A stretch of DNA of 64,000 bases from Cryptomeria japonica (lineage: Eukaryota > Streptophyta > Pinopsida > Cupressales > Cupressaceae). Where the stretch lies: the NCBI RefSeq assembly GCF_030272615.1, contig NC_081406.1:172012361-172076360 (forward strand). The letters run 5' to 3'. The position numbers were made by a program, and so were the translations under genes. Shown piece after piece: positions 54,728-64,000 of the stretch. The number at the start of each line of letters is the position of its first letter. Within the stretch, counting starts at the first letter, position 1. The notes under the pieces were generated by a model. That model searched no databases. It saw only the letters and a program-made list of their open reading frames with translations, and had not been told where the DNA came from.

Positions 54728-55771
54728 GTTGCACTTGTACAAAACCTCAAGGAAGAATGGATGTGGTTGTGATGAGGTATGACTATGCTTGTGATGATGC
54801 ATGCTCTAGAATTTTTTTGGCAAAGTATTGATATGCGCAAGTTATGTGTGATGAGGAATGAGAGGAGGAAGTCTCTTTTATAGAGATCATCCTAAAAATG
54901 AAGAATTTAGATTAAGAGATTGAATTGTGAATGGCTAGGATCACATAGATGAAAGAGACTAAATAGGACTTGAGGGTAGGTAAAAATGAAGGGAGGAGAT
55001 TAAGATGTGAGTTGACTTTTGGAGAAAACACAAAGTGAATGAAGAGACGACTGAAACTTGTCACATGCCTACTATAGACACATAAATTTTCATAAATAAT
55101 TTATCCTTATGTGATAATCACAATTCCTCTATTCATTAAATGTATTTATTCATTTATACCTTCTTTTATTCTATTCATTAAATCATTTCATTTTATGAAA
55201 TCATTAAAACTTTTTCTATCATAAACTCATTTTTAAATCCATCCGTAATCTCTATTATTCATCTTACTTATATTCTTCCAGCCCCCACCAATTACAGTCA
55301 CTTGAAGAATGTGGGACAAATACTCATCTCTAACTACCTTCATTAATCCCATATTTCTCCCACAATGAATTTTATTCAAAGGATACTTATAAAAACATTT
55401 GTCCACTCCTCACATAAGCCTCTCTCTTGCTTCTTTAAATTGGAGGTCATAATGTCAGCTTGATACCATTTGCATATTTAGTCTATTTCAATCATTTTGA
55501 TCAATTATTTTTGTATGGAATCAACCAACGTCATTAGAAAAATCTGAGAGCAAAGATTAGTTAAATACAAGATCATGATTGATAGAGGAACAATGGAGTG
55601 ATATTTTCATTGAATGCATAATTTGTTTTGTTTTATTACTTGTTATTTCATTGAATTTATATTTATAGGAAAGAACTCCATTGTATGATGTTGGATTTAT
55701 ATGCTTGAATCCTTGGCTTAGGGTTGGGCTCTAAGGGTTCAAGAAATAGTTTTCAGTATCTTTCATCTACA
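54728..55771. other. LTR-like sequence between two divergent element starts
   Basis: No gene. Two TATA-like promoters point away from each other: minus-strand 'CTCTATAAAAGAG' at about 54878 and plus-strand 'acttataaaaac' at about 55390. Each is followed by a CT-rich 'ctcctca'-type leader and later a similar 'aatctgagagcaa...acaagatcatg' block (54671-54727 on minus, 55538-55598 on plus). I read it as the 5' LTR end of C1 head-to-head with the 5' LTR end of another element. LTR outer limits could not be set. Confidence 0.45.
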
Positions 55772-56339
55772 TTTGGCATGTCCTGTGGGACAACCTTTGT
55801 CCTCTCTCACATTGAACACTCTTATAAAATGATTTATGTGCCTTGTATATGCACCATATGTTGCAGATTTAAAATGGTTTTATGTGCAAATTGATTTGAT
55901 CACATTTTGACAGGTTTTAATTTGATTTTGGGAACCCATATTGAACATGTTTTTGGCAGGTTTTAATATTATTTTGGGTATCTATATGAACACCACTTGT
56001 TTGCTGATTTAAAACAAGCTCAAAATGTCTAGTCTTTACCACATTTTGTGTAGATTTTGAATAAATTTATAAAACAGTTTTAATGCCTTATTTTTGGCTC
56101 ACATGTTGCTGATTTAATGCCTTATTTTTGGCTCATGAATTGCTTATTTAATGTCGTATTATTGGCTCATATGTTTGCTGATTTAAAACAGTTTGAATGT
56201 CTTTCTTTCAAACTTTCTTTTTACCACGTTTGGACAACTTTAAAATATAAACAAAAAACAATTAACAAATCTTGTCTATGTTGCCACATTTTGCATTTAA
56301 AATCTGCACTTTTGAACAGCAAATGTGCCAATATTACGA

Positions 56340-56960
56340 TGAATTTTGTATTTATTTGTGTTAGTTTGTGTATGTTGCTAGATCACTACTTTTCTGTTAG
56401 TAGTGTTTGTTTGTGTTTAGTGTTAGTTTTTGTTTCGTTGTTAGTTTTTTTTTTTTCAAAGTTTTTGTTTGTGTTGTTAAGTTTGTTAGTGTAATTGTTT
56501 GTTTTTAGATTTGTTAGTATAGTTAGCTTTTTTTTTTTTTTAAATTTTTTAAGTGTGTTGATTGTTTTGGTTTAGTGTCTTGTTTTGTTATTCTTGTGAT
56601 TTGTTAGTTATTTTTGTGTCTTTGTGTTTATTTGTGTTGGTCTCTTTTGTTAGTTGTTTGTTTCTTTTGATTGCTTGTTTGTGATTATTTGTGTTGGTAA
56701 TTAGTGTTTGTTGTTTATTAGTTTTGTGTTCTATTTTATTTTGTTTTGTTAGTGTGTTGTTAGTTTAGTGTAGTGTGTTGTTTTAGTTTAGGGTGTTGTT
56801 TAGTTTATTATGTTGTTAGTTAGTGTGTTTATTTTGTGTTTGTTTTGTATTAGTTTGGTGTTTTGTTTTTGTTAGTGTCTTTGTTTAGTCTTAGTATGTC
56901 TTTATTGTGTATTAAGAGCTGGTTTTTAGTGTGTTTTAGTGTGAGTAATCTTGTCAATTA
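56340..56960. repeat. T/G-rich low-complexity tract in the E4 leader
   Basis: About 600 bp built of 'tttgtgttagt'- and 'ttgtttgtgtt'-like units without fixed period. It creates a long but meaningless open frame around 56117-56494. Confidence 0.85.
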
Positions 56961-57600
56961 GATTTTTGATTTTGGTACTAATCTTGTAGGGCCAACTATT
57001 TGTGCAAGTTCCCCCCTTGCGTGTTGAATACTTGAAAACAAAAAACTACTAACGCTTTGCAGATGTAAATTTTGGCTTGGTTATCATAAATTAAATCACA
57101 CTTAATGGTTAATGAACCTTGCCTATTTTATATTAGACCACATTTCGTTTGGTGCATAAAAAGAATAAGTGCTTGATGTGTTTGGTGTATTTGCACATAT
57201 TTTTATTTTAGTAGATCCTAATCAAGTTTAATAACAAATGTAGTCTCTCCCCTTGCCTTCGAGATCCTGGGTGCAAGAGAAATTGTTATTATCCTTAGAG
57301 GGCTAGCCTCTTGATTTGGTGAGAGGGAACAACCTAAGCGCGGTGTTTTCAATTTGACCCATTATATAAATTGGTTAGAGGGTGAAAGCCTTCTGTTTCT
57401 TGGTGTTTAGCCAATCTACTAGCTCCTTACGTATCCACAGTTGTGTGAATATAGTAGACCTTATAATGACGGGGGAAGATCTGCTCGAGGGTGGGGAGAC
57501 TTGACACGCGAATGGACATCAAGTCCCCAAATTCTTACTAGACACCTTAGTTAGAAGCCTTCTTTTGGTGTGGAGCTTGATCATTCTCCAAGTGGGAGAT

Positions 57601-58070
57601 TGTTGGTATGTGGCGATTGATAATGCAAGTACTGTACACTCGTTTGGGTGGAGGGGTCGGCCCAAAGGGCCGATGTTATGGGGCGCTTGGAAAGAGTTAC
57701 CCCCAAAATTTTTTTGTACGTGTATGAGAATACAAGAATTTAGGTACAAGTATAAGAATACGAGTACGAGAAAAAGATTACAAAAATATTCTTTTAGAAT
57801 TAGGGTTAATTTTAGCCGACTTTGTATTTTTCCCTAAAAATTGCATGTTATAATTGGTTGGAATGTAAAAGGCATCATAATAGTGTTGTGCTATTTTATT
57901 GGATAATTAGAAAAGATTGGATGATTGTGTTCTATGGATATAGTCCATCTTGGGTGAGCCACATTAATCTTTATGTTATTTGTGTTGCGTATTTTTCTTC
58001 ATCTTTGTTAATTTGTATCTGCATATAACTATTAATTTGTGTTTGCTCTGGATTTGCCTAAACCTTAACA
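57601..58070 (+). repeat. Copia-type LTR with adjoining polypurine tract
   Basis: Starts 'tgttggtatgtgg' directly after 'aagtgggagat' (PPT-like) and ends 'ccttaaca'; 470 bp. Near its end is a 'ttgggtgagccacattaatc' stretch of the kind common near copia LTR ends. E4 leader homology lies on both sides (57245-57290 and 58102-58170), so it is an insertion into E4. Only about 40 bp of internal sequence precedes the LTR, and no clear target duplication was found, so it is a truncated copy and not a clean solo LTR. Confidence 0.6.
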
Positions 58071-58579
58071 CACCTACCCTTATTTGCCTTGGTGTGGCAA
58101 TTTTAGTGCAAGGGGATAGCTGGTTTCCCTCCCAAGATACTCACCATATGTATTTCCTTGAGATGAGATAGAAATTTCCATCTTTGTATAGGCTATTTAT
58201 ATCTTTCCAAAAAAAGGGTGATTGGGTTATGCCTCCAGGCCTAGGGCCCCCTACCTATACTCTCTCACAAAGCCAATATTTTTAAACACTCCTTAAGGTG
58301 TTAAGCATTTTAGATGAAGAAATACCAAGTTGTGGGATGAATCATTTGCATTGTAATCCAATTGCCTATAGGATTTTGTCTTCAAGTGTTTTTGATTGTG
58401 TTGAGACTAGTGGAAACTTGGCCTTGAGGGGAAATTGAACATACATATTATGCTTGCAATATCTTCCTATCAAAAATTCAAACATTGTGTTCTTGTGCTT
58501 TAGTATCTTCTTGTCATATTTGGTCAAATTAAACAAACATTTCTAGATCAAAATCAAAACCAAAAAAACACTTGAACAT

Positions 58580-59280
58580 AAATGGAACCAAAAATGACTT
58601 TTGAGTGACACCTCCAAGAGATGGTAGACAAAACACAAATTCAAAGAATAGAAAAACAAATAGAAGAACTAGAAAAATAAATAATTAAAAATCAAAAGAA
58701 AAATAAAAAGCAGAGTCTTAAGAAAATCACATGTCTCCTCAACCAAAACAATAAAGCATATGCATACCCAAATATCCTTTGGATAGAAAATTCACACCTT
58801 TGGGGAAATCTATTGAGTTAGATTTAAAAGAGCTTCTTGAGAACAATCTTATCACATTACCTAAAAATACTACAAGTGGATGTCAATTTTTGAGTAACTA
58901 TTGTAAGTATCGTAGACATAGTAAACATAAAACTTCAAATTGCATGTAGTTGAAACATAGAATCCAAGACCTCCTTAACAATGGTGACATTAAAATTGCA
59001 AAAGATTCTATTGACTCATCCAAAGATAAACTAGACTCTATTTCTAGAAGGATGATCAAAATAATACACCTATGTCTATCAAGGCTCCACATGTAGCCTC
59101 CATCTCTTCCATAATGCCACCATCTCCTCAAGATTTTCAACAACAATCAATACTATCTCCTTCAAACAATGAACCTAATGATAAGACTTTTCGTGTTGAC
59201 CTTCAAGGGCCATCTCCTATGGAAATCCAAGCTAATCCTATATTGATACAAGTTCCTCTAATGATTCAAATATTCTAGAT
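58580..59280 (+). pseudogene. E4 gag C-terminal part with zinc-knuckle-like motif
   Basis: Broken plus-strand frames. A Lys/Gln-rich, coiled-coil-like piece ('QRIEKQIEELEK', about 58640) is followed by 'CKYRRHSKHKTSNC' at 58902-58945, aligned with the E1 knuckle 'CDFHQGRGHKTSNC' but with the second ligand His changed to Arg. Then comes 'LKHRIQDLLNNGDIKIAKDS', matching 'LKDLIQDLIDRGEIEIEG' of E1. The gag core is not readable. Confidence 0.7.
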
Positions 59281-59418
59281 TCTATGCCATCATGCACTCT
59301 AATTCAAATCATACCCACTCTAGAGAGTCCCATTCAAAATGCTTCCCCATGATGCCAAAACATAAAGATCTTCCAAGAATCCCCCATACATATACAAAAT
59401 CCTACCCTTTCCTTAGAA

Positions 59419-60234
59419 GTGGCTCCATGTCAAGATGATAATCCAAAGAATGAAGAAACAATTCATATCATAAATCAAGATCAAGACACCAAAGCTCTGA
59501 AATCCCATCCAATTGTTGACCAAGATCCTATCTCCTTAGAATCCCATGATTCCCATATACCTTTCCATTTCTTTCAAGATGATCCCCTTCTAGCGCAAGA
59601 GCAAATCATCCTTCCAAATCCTATTCCTAATACACTTCCTAAGCAAGATCACGATGCCTCTTCCACCTTTTCAAATTATCCTATTCAAAATGAAGAGCCA
59701 AACACCCTTTCCACTATGTCCAATGGTCCTCTTCTATGTCAAGATCAAGGTATCCATTCATTTCCTTGTCACAATGCTCCATGTCCTCCACAAGATTCCA
59801 TATCCCAAGATGAACCTATCATTCCTCCTATTTTTCCTAAAGATCATATCATGCCTCCATATCCACCTAAAGATCCCATAATTTCTCTTAGTTCCCCTAA
59901 TGACCCTAACATCTCTACACAAGTTGTTAATGAACCTCTTATAGGCCAAATGGGTTCCACCACTTCCATTGGGTCTGGTCTACTTTGTGACCCTATCATT
60001 TATTCCATTCCATATCCATTTCAAAATGGACTTGCACCTTCTTCCCAACACAACAATATCTCATTAGTCAAAATATTGATCAAGGCAAGTCATCAGGCCT
60101 CCACAAACAAAGTACATCAAAATACATCCATATCAAATCTTACTTTCATGACATTGACATCCCTACTAAATCCTACATCTGTTCATCTAAGTACAAATAT
60201 ATTCTTATCCCTTCATCTCTTCCATCTATTTTAG
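59419..60234 (+). CDS. E4 Pro/Ser/Asp-rich spacer frame
   Basis: 271 open codons, very rich in Pro, Ser, Asp, Gln and Ile ('PPIFPKDHIMPPYPPKDPII', repeated 'QDQ' and 'SNGP' types). No fold recognised. Its place after the gag knuckle and before the expected RT matches the E1 spacer at 17136-18137, so I take it as the equivalent disordered spacer and not a host gene. The frame ends in TAG just before the E3 insertion. Confidence 0.55.
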   Translation: MAPCQDDNPKNEETIHIINQDQDTKALKSHPIVDQDPISLESHDSHIPFHFFQDDPLLAQEQIILPNPIPNTLPKQDHDASSTFSNYPIQNEEPNTLSTMSNGPLLCQDQGIHSFPCHNAPCPPQDSISQDEPIIPPIFPKDHIMPPYPPKDPIISLSSPNDPNISTQVVNEPLIGQMGSTTSIGSGLLCDPIIYSIPYPFQNGLAPSSQHNNISLVKILIKASHQASTNKVHQNTSISNLTFMTLTSLLNPTSVHLSTNIFLSLHLFHLF

Positions 60235-60296
60235 GTCCTTATACCCCTCCAATCCTTATTCAGGATCGACAAAGGCACACATTCTTGAGAACCTTC

Positions 60297-61408
60297 TGTT
60301 AGGAATCAGAAGGACAACTAAGAGGGGGGGGGTGAATTATTTTTCAATGAATTTCAACCCAATTATAAATTAATTCAACTTAATACTTAATGCTGGTAAA
60401 CTAAACTTAATGCCGGTTAACAGATTAGCAGTTTATATCAATACCGGTGAACCTTAATGCATGAAATAGAAAGAGAAACAACATCCACAACACATAACAC
60501 ATAGATTTTGATGTGGACACCCTGTAAGGGGAAAACCCATGGTGGGAAACAAAACCCACGGTGGGAAACCTTACCCACAATCAGATGATACTACTGTAGA
60601 TAGTATATGTATACAAATGGGGTCTACACATGTAGAAAGGCCAACTGCCTAGAGCACACTGCTCAAATGGGAGTCACAATACTACAGTAGGATGGTTAAA
60701 TCCTAGAATAATGTACTACTTCAAAGTGCATCTGCAATGCTGGATTCAGTATTGGTATAAGCTCTGATAAACACCTTCAAACCTTCCTTGAACCTTCAAA
60801 TAATGTCTGCTTGATTCATTCTATGATTTGCTCATATGATCTTCAATAATACCACAATTCCACACTTCATCTCACAAATGAGATCTTAAATTTATACAAA
60901 ACCTAAGAACAAATGTGTAGGTTGGCTCACTAAGAATATTACAATTAAATCAATTATAAATAAGTCTTGATGTGATACAACATGTCGGCTCAATACATTT
61001 ATAACAATATCCAATCAATAAATCATCTCCATAACATGCCATGCTGATTTGGAATAGATAACATATACCAGTCCATAACCTAGACCTATCTGCCAGTAAC
61101 AACAAATATGTCAACCCGATTAGACCAATAACCAAAACACCAAAACCAAGTATCCAAACCATGTCTTTGACATAATAAAGTGATCTCTAGATGATAACAA
61201 GTAATCATCAGTACCGGTGAACCATATAACCTACCAGTGAGCATATAACGGTGACTATGCATAAGTCACTGACCTTGCCAGTGAACACAATGTGCTAGTT
61301 CAACAATAAACAATATAACCATAGTGCCAAATCAACAATGTAGATCTCCAGAAGGATAAGTGTTGATATCAATGACAAAACCAATGCAACACATCCATGA
61401 TACCAACA
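60297..61408 (-). repeat. E3 3' LTR
   Basis: 1112 bp. In element sense it begins 'TGTTGGTATCATGG' and ends 'CCTAACA'. Bounded inside by the PPT and outside by the end of E4 homology. It contains a run of nine G (about 60323-60332). The 5' LTR is outside the window, so length is set by PPT and termini only. Confidence 0.8.
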
Positions 61409-61421
61409 ATATCCCCCTTTG
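61409..61421 (-). other. E3 polypurine tract
   Basis: Minus-strand 'CCAAAGGGGGATATT' adjoins the LTR. Further purine runs of the same type occur upstream ('AAAGGGGGAGAGATATC' near 61590 and 'TTGGGGAGAGATAT' near 61555), so several candidate primers exist. Confidence 0.75.
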
Positions 61422-61733
61422 GAATTGATGGCAACACTAGATGGAAAAACATCTAAGTTCCAAAACAGAATGCCAAAAACCTAAAACCAATAATCTCCAG
61501 AATAGATCAATACTAGAAATCAAAACCAAAATACAAAGAGTATATATCTCTCCCCAATGAAAAATGTTTTTCCATAGATATCTCTCCCCCTTTGACATCA
61601 AATGCCAAAGTAGTTAAGAAGAAATACCAGAACATACAACCAACTACTCCCCTGAGAAGTAGCTCTCCTCCATCAAAGTCGGAAAAAGATTTCTTTGATA
61701 GTTTCTTCCGGTTTGATGCCAATATTCAATCAT

Positions 61734-64000
61734 CTAAGTCTCTACCAGTGAGGGTATTACCCCAAACTGCTCTCTGAGATATTCAAAATTTTCCTTAGGC
61801 AAAGGCTTTGTAAAGATATCTGCAATCTGCTCTTTAGTATTCACATAAACCAATCTTACTTCTTTTGCTTCAACATTCTCTTTCAAAAAATTATACTTGA
61901 TAGAAACATGCTTAGTCTTAATTAGAGTGAAATACTAGATTCTTTGATATATCAATTGCTTCTAAAATATCACAATAAATGATCATCGGTTCTTTGCATT
62001 TTACCTTTATGTCCTTCAACATTTTCTTAATCCATAATACCTGAGTACAATTAGTTGCTACTGAAACATATTCTAATTCTACTATTGATAATGATGTACA
62101 ACTCTGCTTCTTGCTTATCCATGAAATCAATATTCTACCAAGAAAGAATGCACCGCCAGTGATACTCTTTCTTTCATCTACATCTCCTACCCAATTTGCA
62201 TCGGTGTATGCACATAAATCAAAATTTTCATCTTTAGGATACCATAAACAAGGATTTGTTGTGCCTTGTAGATACCGGAAAATCCTTTTACTGTTGATTC
62301 ATGATTTTCTTTAGGATTACTCTGAAAGATTGAAACAATACATACTGCATTCATTATATCAGGTCTGGTTTGTGTTAAATACAGTAAACCTCCAATCATA
62401 GATTTGTAGCTTGTCGGATTAACATGAGTTGAATCATCCTTCAATGTCAATTTATCAGTTGTAGTCATAGGATTACTTACCGGTTTGGAGTTTTCCATAC
62501 CAAGTTTCTTCAATAGTTCCTTCAAGTATTTTGTTTGACATATGAATATACCTTTATCAGTTTGTGAAATTTGCAATCCTACAAAGAATTTTATCTCCCA
62601 AATCATAGACATTTCAAATTCTTCCTGCATCTTGTTAGCAAAGTCCTTACACAATCCATCTTCTCCTCCAAAAATGATATCATCAACAAAAACTTCAATA
62701 ACCAAGATTTCATCATTAGTCATTTGTAATATAAGTTGTTGTCAGCATTACCTTAAGTGTAACCAAGCTTCAAAAGATATTTGTCCAATCTAGCATACCA
62801 AGCTCTAGGAGCTTGCTTCAATCCATACAAAGCTTTCCTTAATCTGCAAACCATATATTTATCATTTGTCAATGAAAATCCATTAGGCTGTTCAATGTAA
62901 ACTTCCTCTTCAAGATCACCATTTAGAAATGAACATTTTACATCCATTTGATATACTTTATAATTCTTATGAGCTGTAAATGCAAGAAATAATCTGACTG
63001 CCTCAATTCTAACTACCAGTGCAAAAGTTTCATTATAGTCAATTCTCTCTTTCTGTGAATATCCTTTACAAACTAATCTTGCTTTGTTCTTGATTACCTT
63101 ACCATCTTCATTAATTTTATTTCTAAATGCCCATTTAGTTCCAATTACATTTTTATCTTTAGGCCGGGGAACTAATGTCCATGTATTGTTCTTTTCAATT
63201 TATTCCAATTCATCTTCCATTGCTTTTATCCAATGTTCATCTTGACATGGTTCAATAACAGATGCTAGTTCAATTTGAGAAATTAAGCATACCTCTTCAT
63301 TTGCCAATCTTCCTCTTGTCATAACACCTTGATACTTATTCTCAATTATCTGATTTCTAAGTCATTCAGTCTTACATACCTAGGTTTATTCACATGCCGC
63401 CATTCTTCAGTCACTTTGGAATTCTCTGATGATGCCGGTGTGACTGGATCCATATTTTGTACCAGTGCAATCTATATTGGTTCATTTATGATCATCTCAA
63501 CTACTGATTCAGTATCTACAGACCATGAATTTCCTCTAAAGTGTTCATCTATCTTCACATTAGCACTTTCAATGATCTTCTGTAATCTTTTATTAAAACA
63601 TCTATATGCCTTGCTCTTAGATGAATAACCAAGAAATATTCCTTCATCACTTCTAGGATCAAATTTACCAACATACTCATCTGTCCTAATATAGCATTTG
63701 CTTCCAAATATTCTGAAGTATTTAAGAGTAGGAGTATTACCAAACCATAGATCATAAGGGGTCTTGCCGGTTTCACCTTGATGTGAATATTGAAAGTGTA
63801 AACCATTGTATTCATTGCTTCTCTCCAGTACATATGAGGTAGATTTTCTTCCAATATCATGCTTCTAGTTGCTTCCAGAATAGTTCTGTTCTTCCTTTCC
63901 ACAATTCCATTCTACTGAGGTGTCTGGGGTGCTGATAGTTGTCTTTTGATTCCATTCACTTCACAGAATGTATTAAATTCCTTATATGTAAATTCTCTTC
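61734..64000 (-). pseudogene. E3 copia pol: integrase, RT and RNase H (partial)
   Basis: In element sense: integrase 'GIVERKNRT'-like start ('MERKNRTILEATRSMILEEN', about 63902), 'HWIKAMEDEL' (about 63230), RT '[19 protein letters not shown]' (about 62900-62955), '[16 protein letters not shown]', active site 'VFVDDIIFGG' (about 62685), 'LLYLTQTRPDIMNAV', RNase H 'ISWISKKQSCTSLS' (about 62090-62130), 'KEPMIIYCD' and the tail 'TKEQIADIFTKPLPKENFEY' (about 61785-61845), ending with TAG at 61734-61736. A few frameshifts (near 63750, 62740 and 62190) break it. The catalytic Asp pair is intact. Confidence 0.88.

Larger units (their letters stand above)
55772..60296 (+). mobile_element. E4: Tat-like Ty3/gypsy element, 5' part, plus strand
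   Basis: Contains, in order, a PBS-like 'tggcatgtcctgtgggac' after 'ctaca' (55774-55791), a long leader with two blocks shared with the E1 leader, a gag zinc region, and a Pro-rich spacer. The 3' part is cut off by the copia element E3 at 60297. A copia LTR interrupts the leader at 57601-58070. It is diverged from E1 but of the same general kind. Confidence 0.68.
60297..64000 (-). mobile_element. E3: Ty1/copia LTR retrotransposon (3' half, runs off the window)
   Basis: Minus-strand copia element: integrase, RT, RNase H, a 325-bp 3' UTR, PPT and 3' LTR. Reading frames are long and motifs nearly canonical, so it is the best preserved copia here. The left flank is 'ccttc' (60292-60296); the partner duplication would lie beyond 64000. 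Confidence 0.9.

Noticed and set aside
56117-56494. 125-codon hydrophobic frame that looks membrane-like
   Set aside because: Produced by the T/G-rich low-complexity tract; no real protein signal.
57543-58075. 'cacct' on both sides as target duplication of the copia LTR
   Set aside because: E4 leader homology seems to continue past the left 'cacct', so the match is probably chance.
59419-60234. Host gene for a Pro-rich protein
   Set aside because: Position right after an E1-like gag knuckle and composition fit the element's spacer; no introns, signal peptide or known fold.
1-64000. tRNA, rRNA or protein-coding host genes
   Set aside because: I found none that could be supported; the tRNA-like words seen are primer binding sites of retroelements.

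Overview
This window looks like gene-poor repeat DNA from a large plant genome. I see no host gene that I can defend. Every recognisable coding stretch belongs to a plant-type retroelement: Ty3/gypsy with archaeal-type RNase H, Ty1/copia, an L1-like LINE with its own RNase H, and a TRIM. The size of the elements, the deep nesting and the slow decay suggest a large-genome seed plant, possibly a gymnosperm. That assignment is inference.

Layout. (1) 1-9131: fragments of an old plus-strand Ty3/gypsy pol (G0), split by a degraded minus-strand LINE (about 2.8-8.85 kb). (2) 9132-25110: E1, a nearly complete 16-kb minus-strand Tat-like gypsy element. Its 5-bp target duplication is exact, and it lies inside the RNase H codons of G0. 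(3) 25111-25834: G0 continues (RNase H, integrase). (4) From 25835: the 3' LTR and pol C-terminus of a minus-strand copia element (C1). The rest of C1 lies far to the right (45883-46193, then 51394-54727). (5) Within C1's RNase H is a 372-bp TRIM (26183-26298 plus 45617-45877). Within the TRIM's 3' LTR is E2, a 19.3-kb minus-strand gypsy element with LTRs of 6.3-6.5 kb. (6) 46194-51393: a 5.2-kb solo LTR on the plus strand, inserted between C1's RT and RNase H codons. (7) 54.7-60.3 kb: LTR-like debris, then the leader and gag of a plus-strand Tat-like element (E4), broken by a copia LTR. (8) 60297-64000: a minus-strand copia element (E3) with 3' LTR, PPT and a readable pol that runs off the window.

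Most notable: both E2 LTRs carry the same long reading frame of about 1,140 codons in the gag-pol sense. It lies in U3, upstream of the LTR TATA box. The solo LTR at 46-51 kb carries a diverged relative of the same protein at the same relative place. The reading frame is therefore a lasting part of a giant-LTR lineage, arranged like an accessory gene in a retroviral 3' LTR. E1 and E2 also differ in where the archaeal-type RNase H sits (after the gypsy RNase H in E1, before RT in E2), and E1 has a G-patch-like module between protease and RT.

Relative order from nesting: G0 first; LINE, E1 and C1 into G0; TRIM and solo LTR into C1; E2 into TRIM. By-eye LTR divergence is about 2% for E1 and about 9% for E2 over the first few hundred bases, so E1 is probably the younger of the two.
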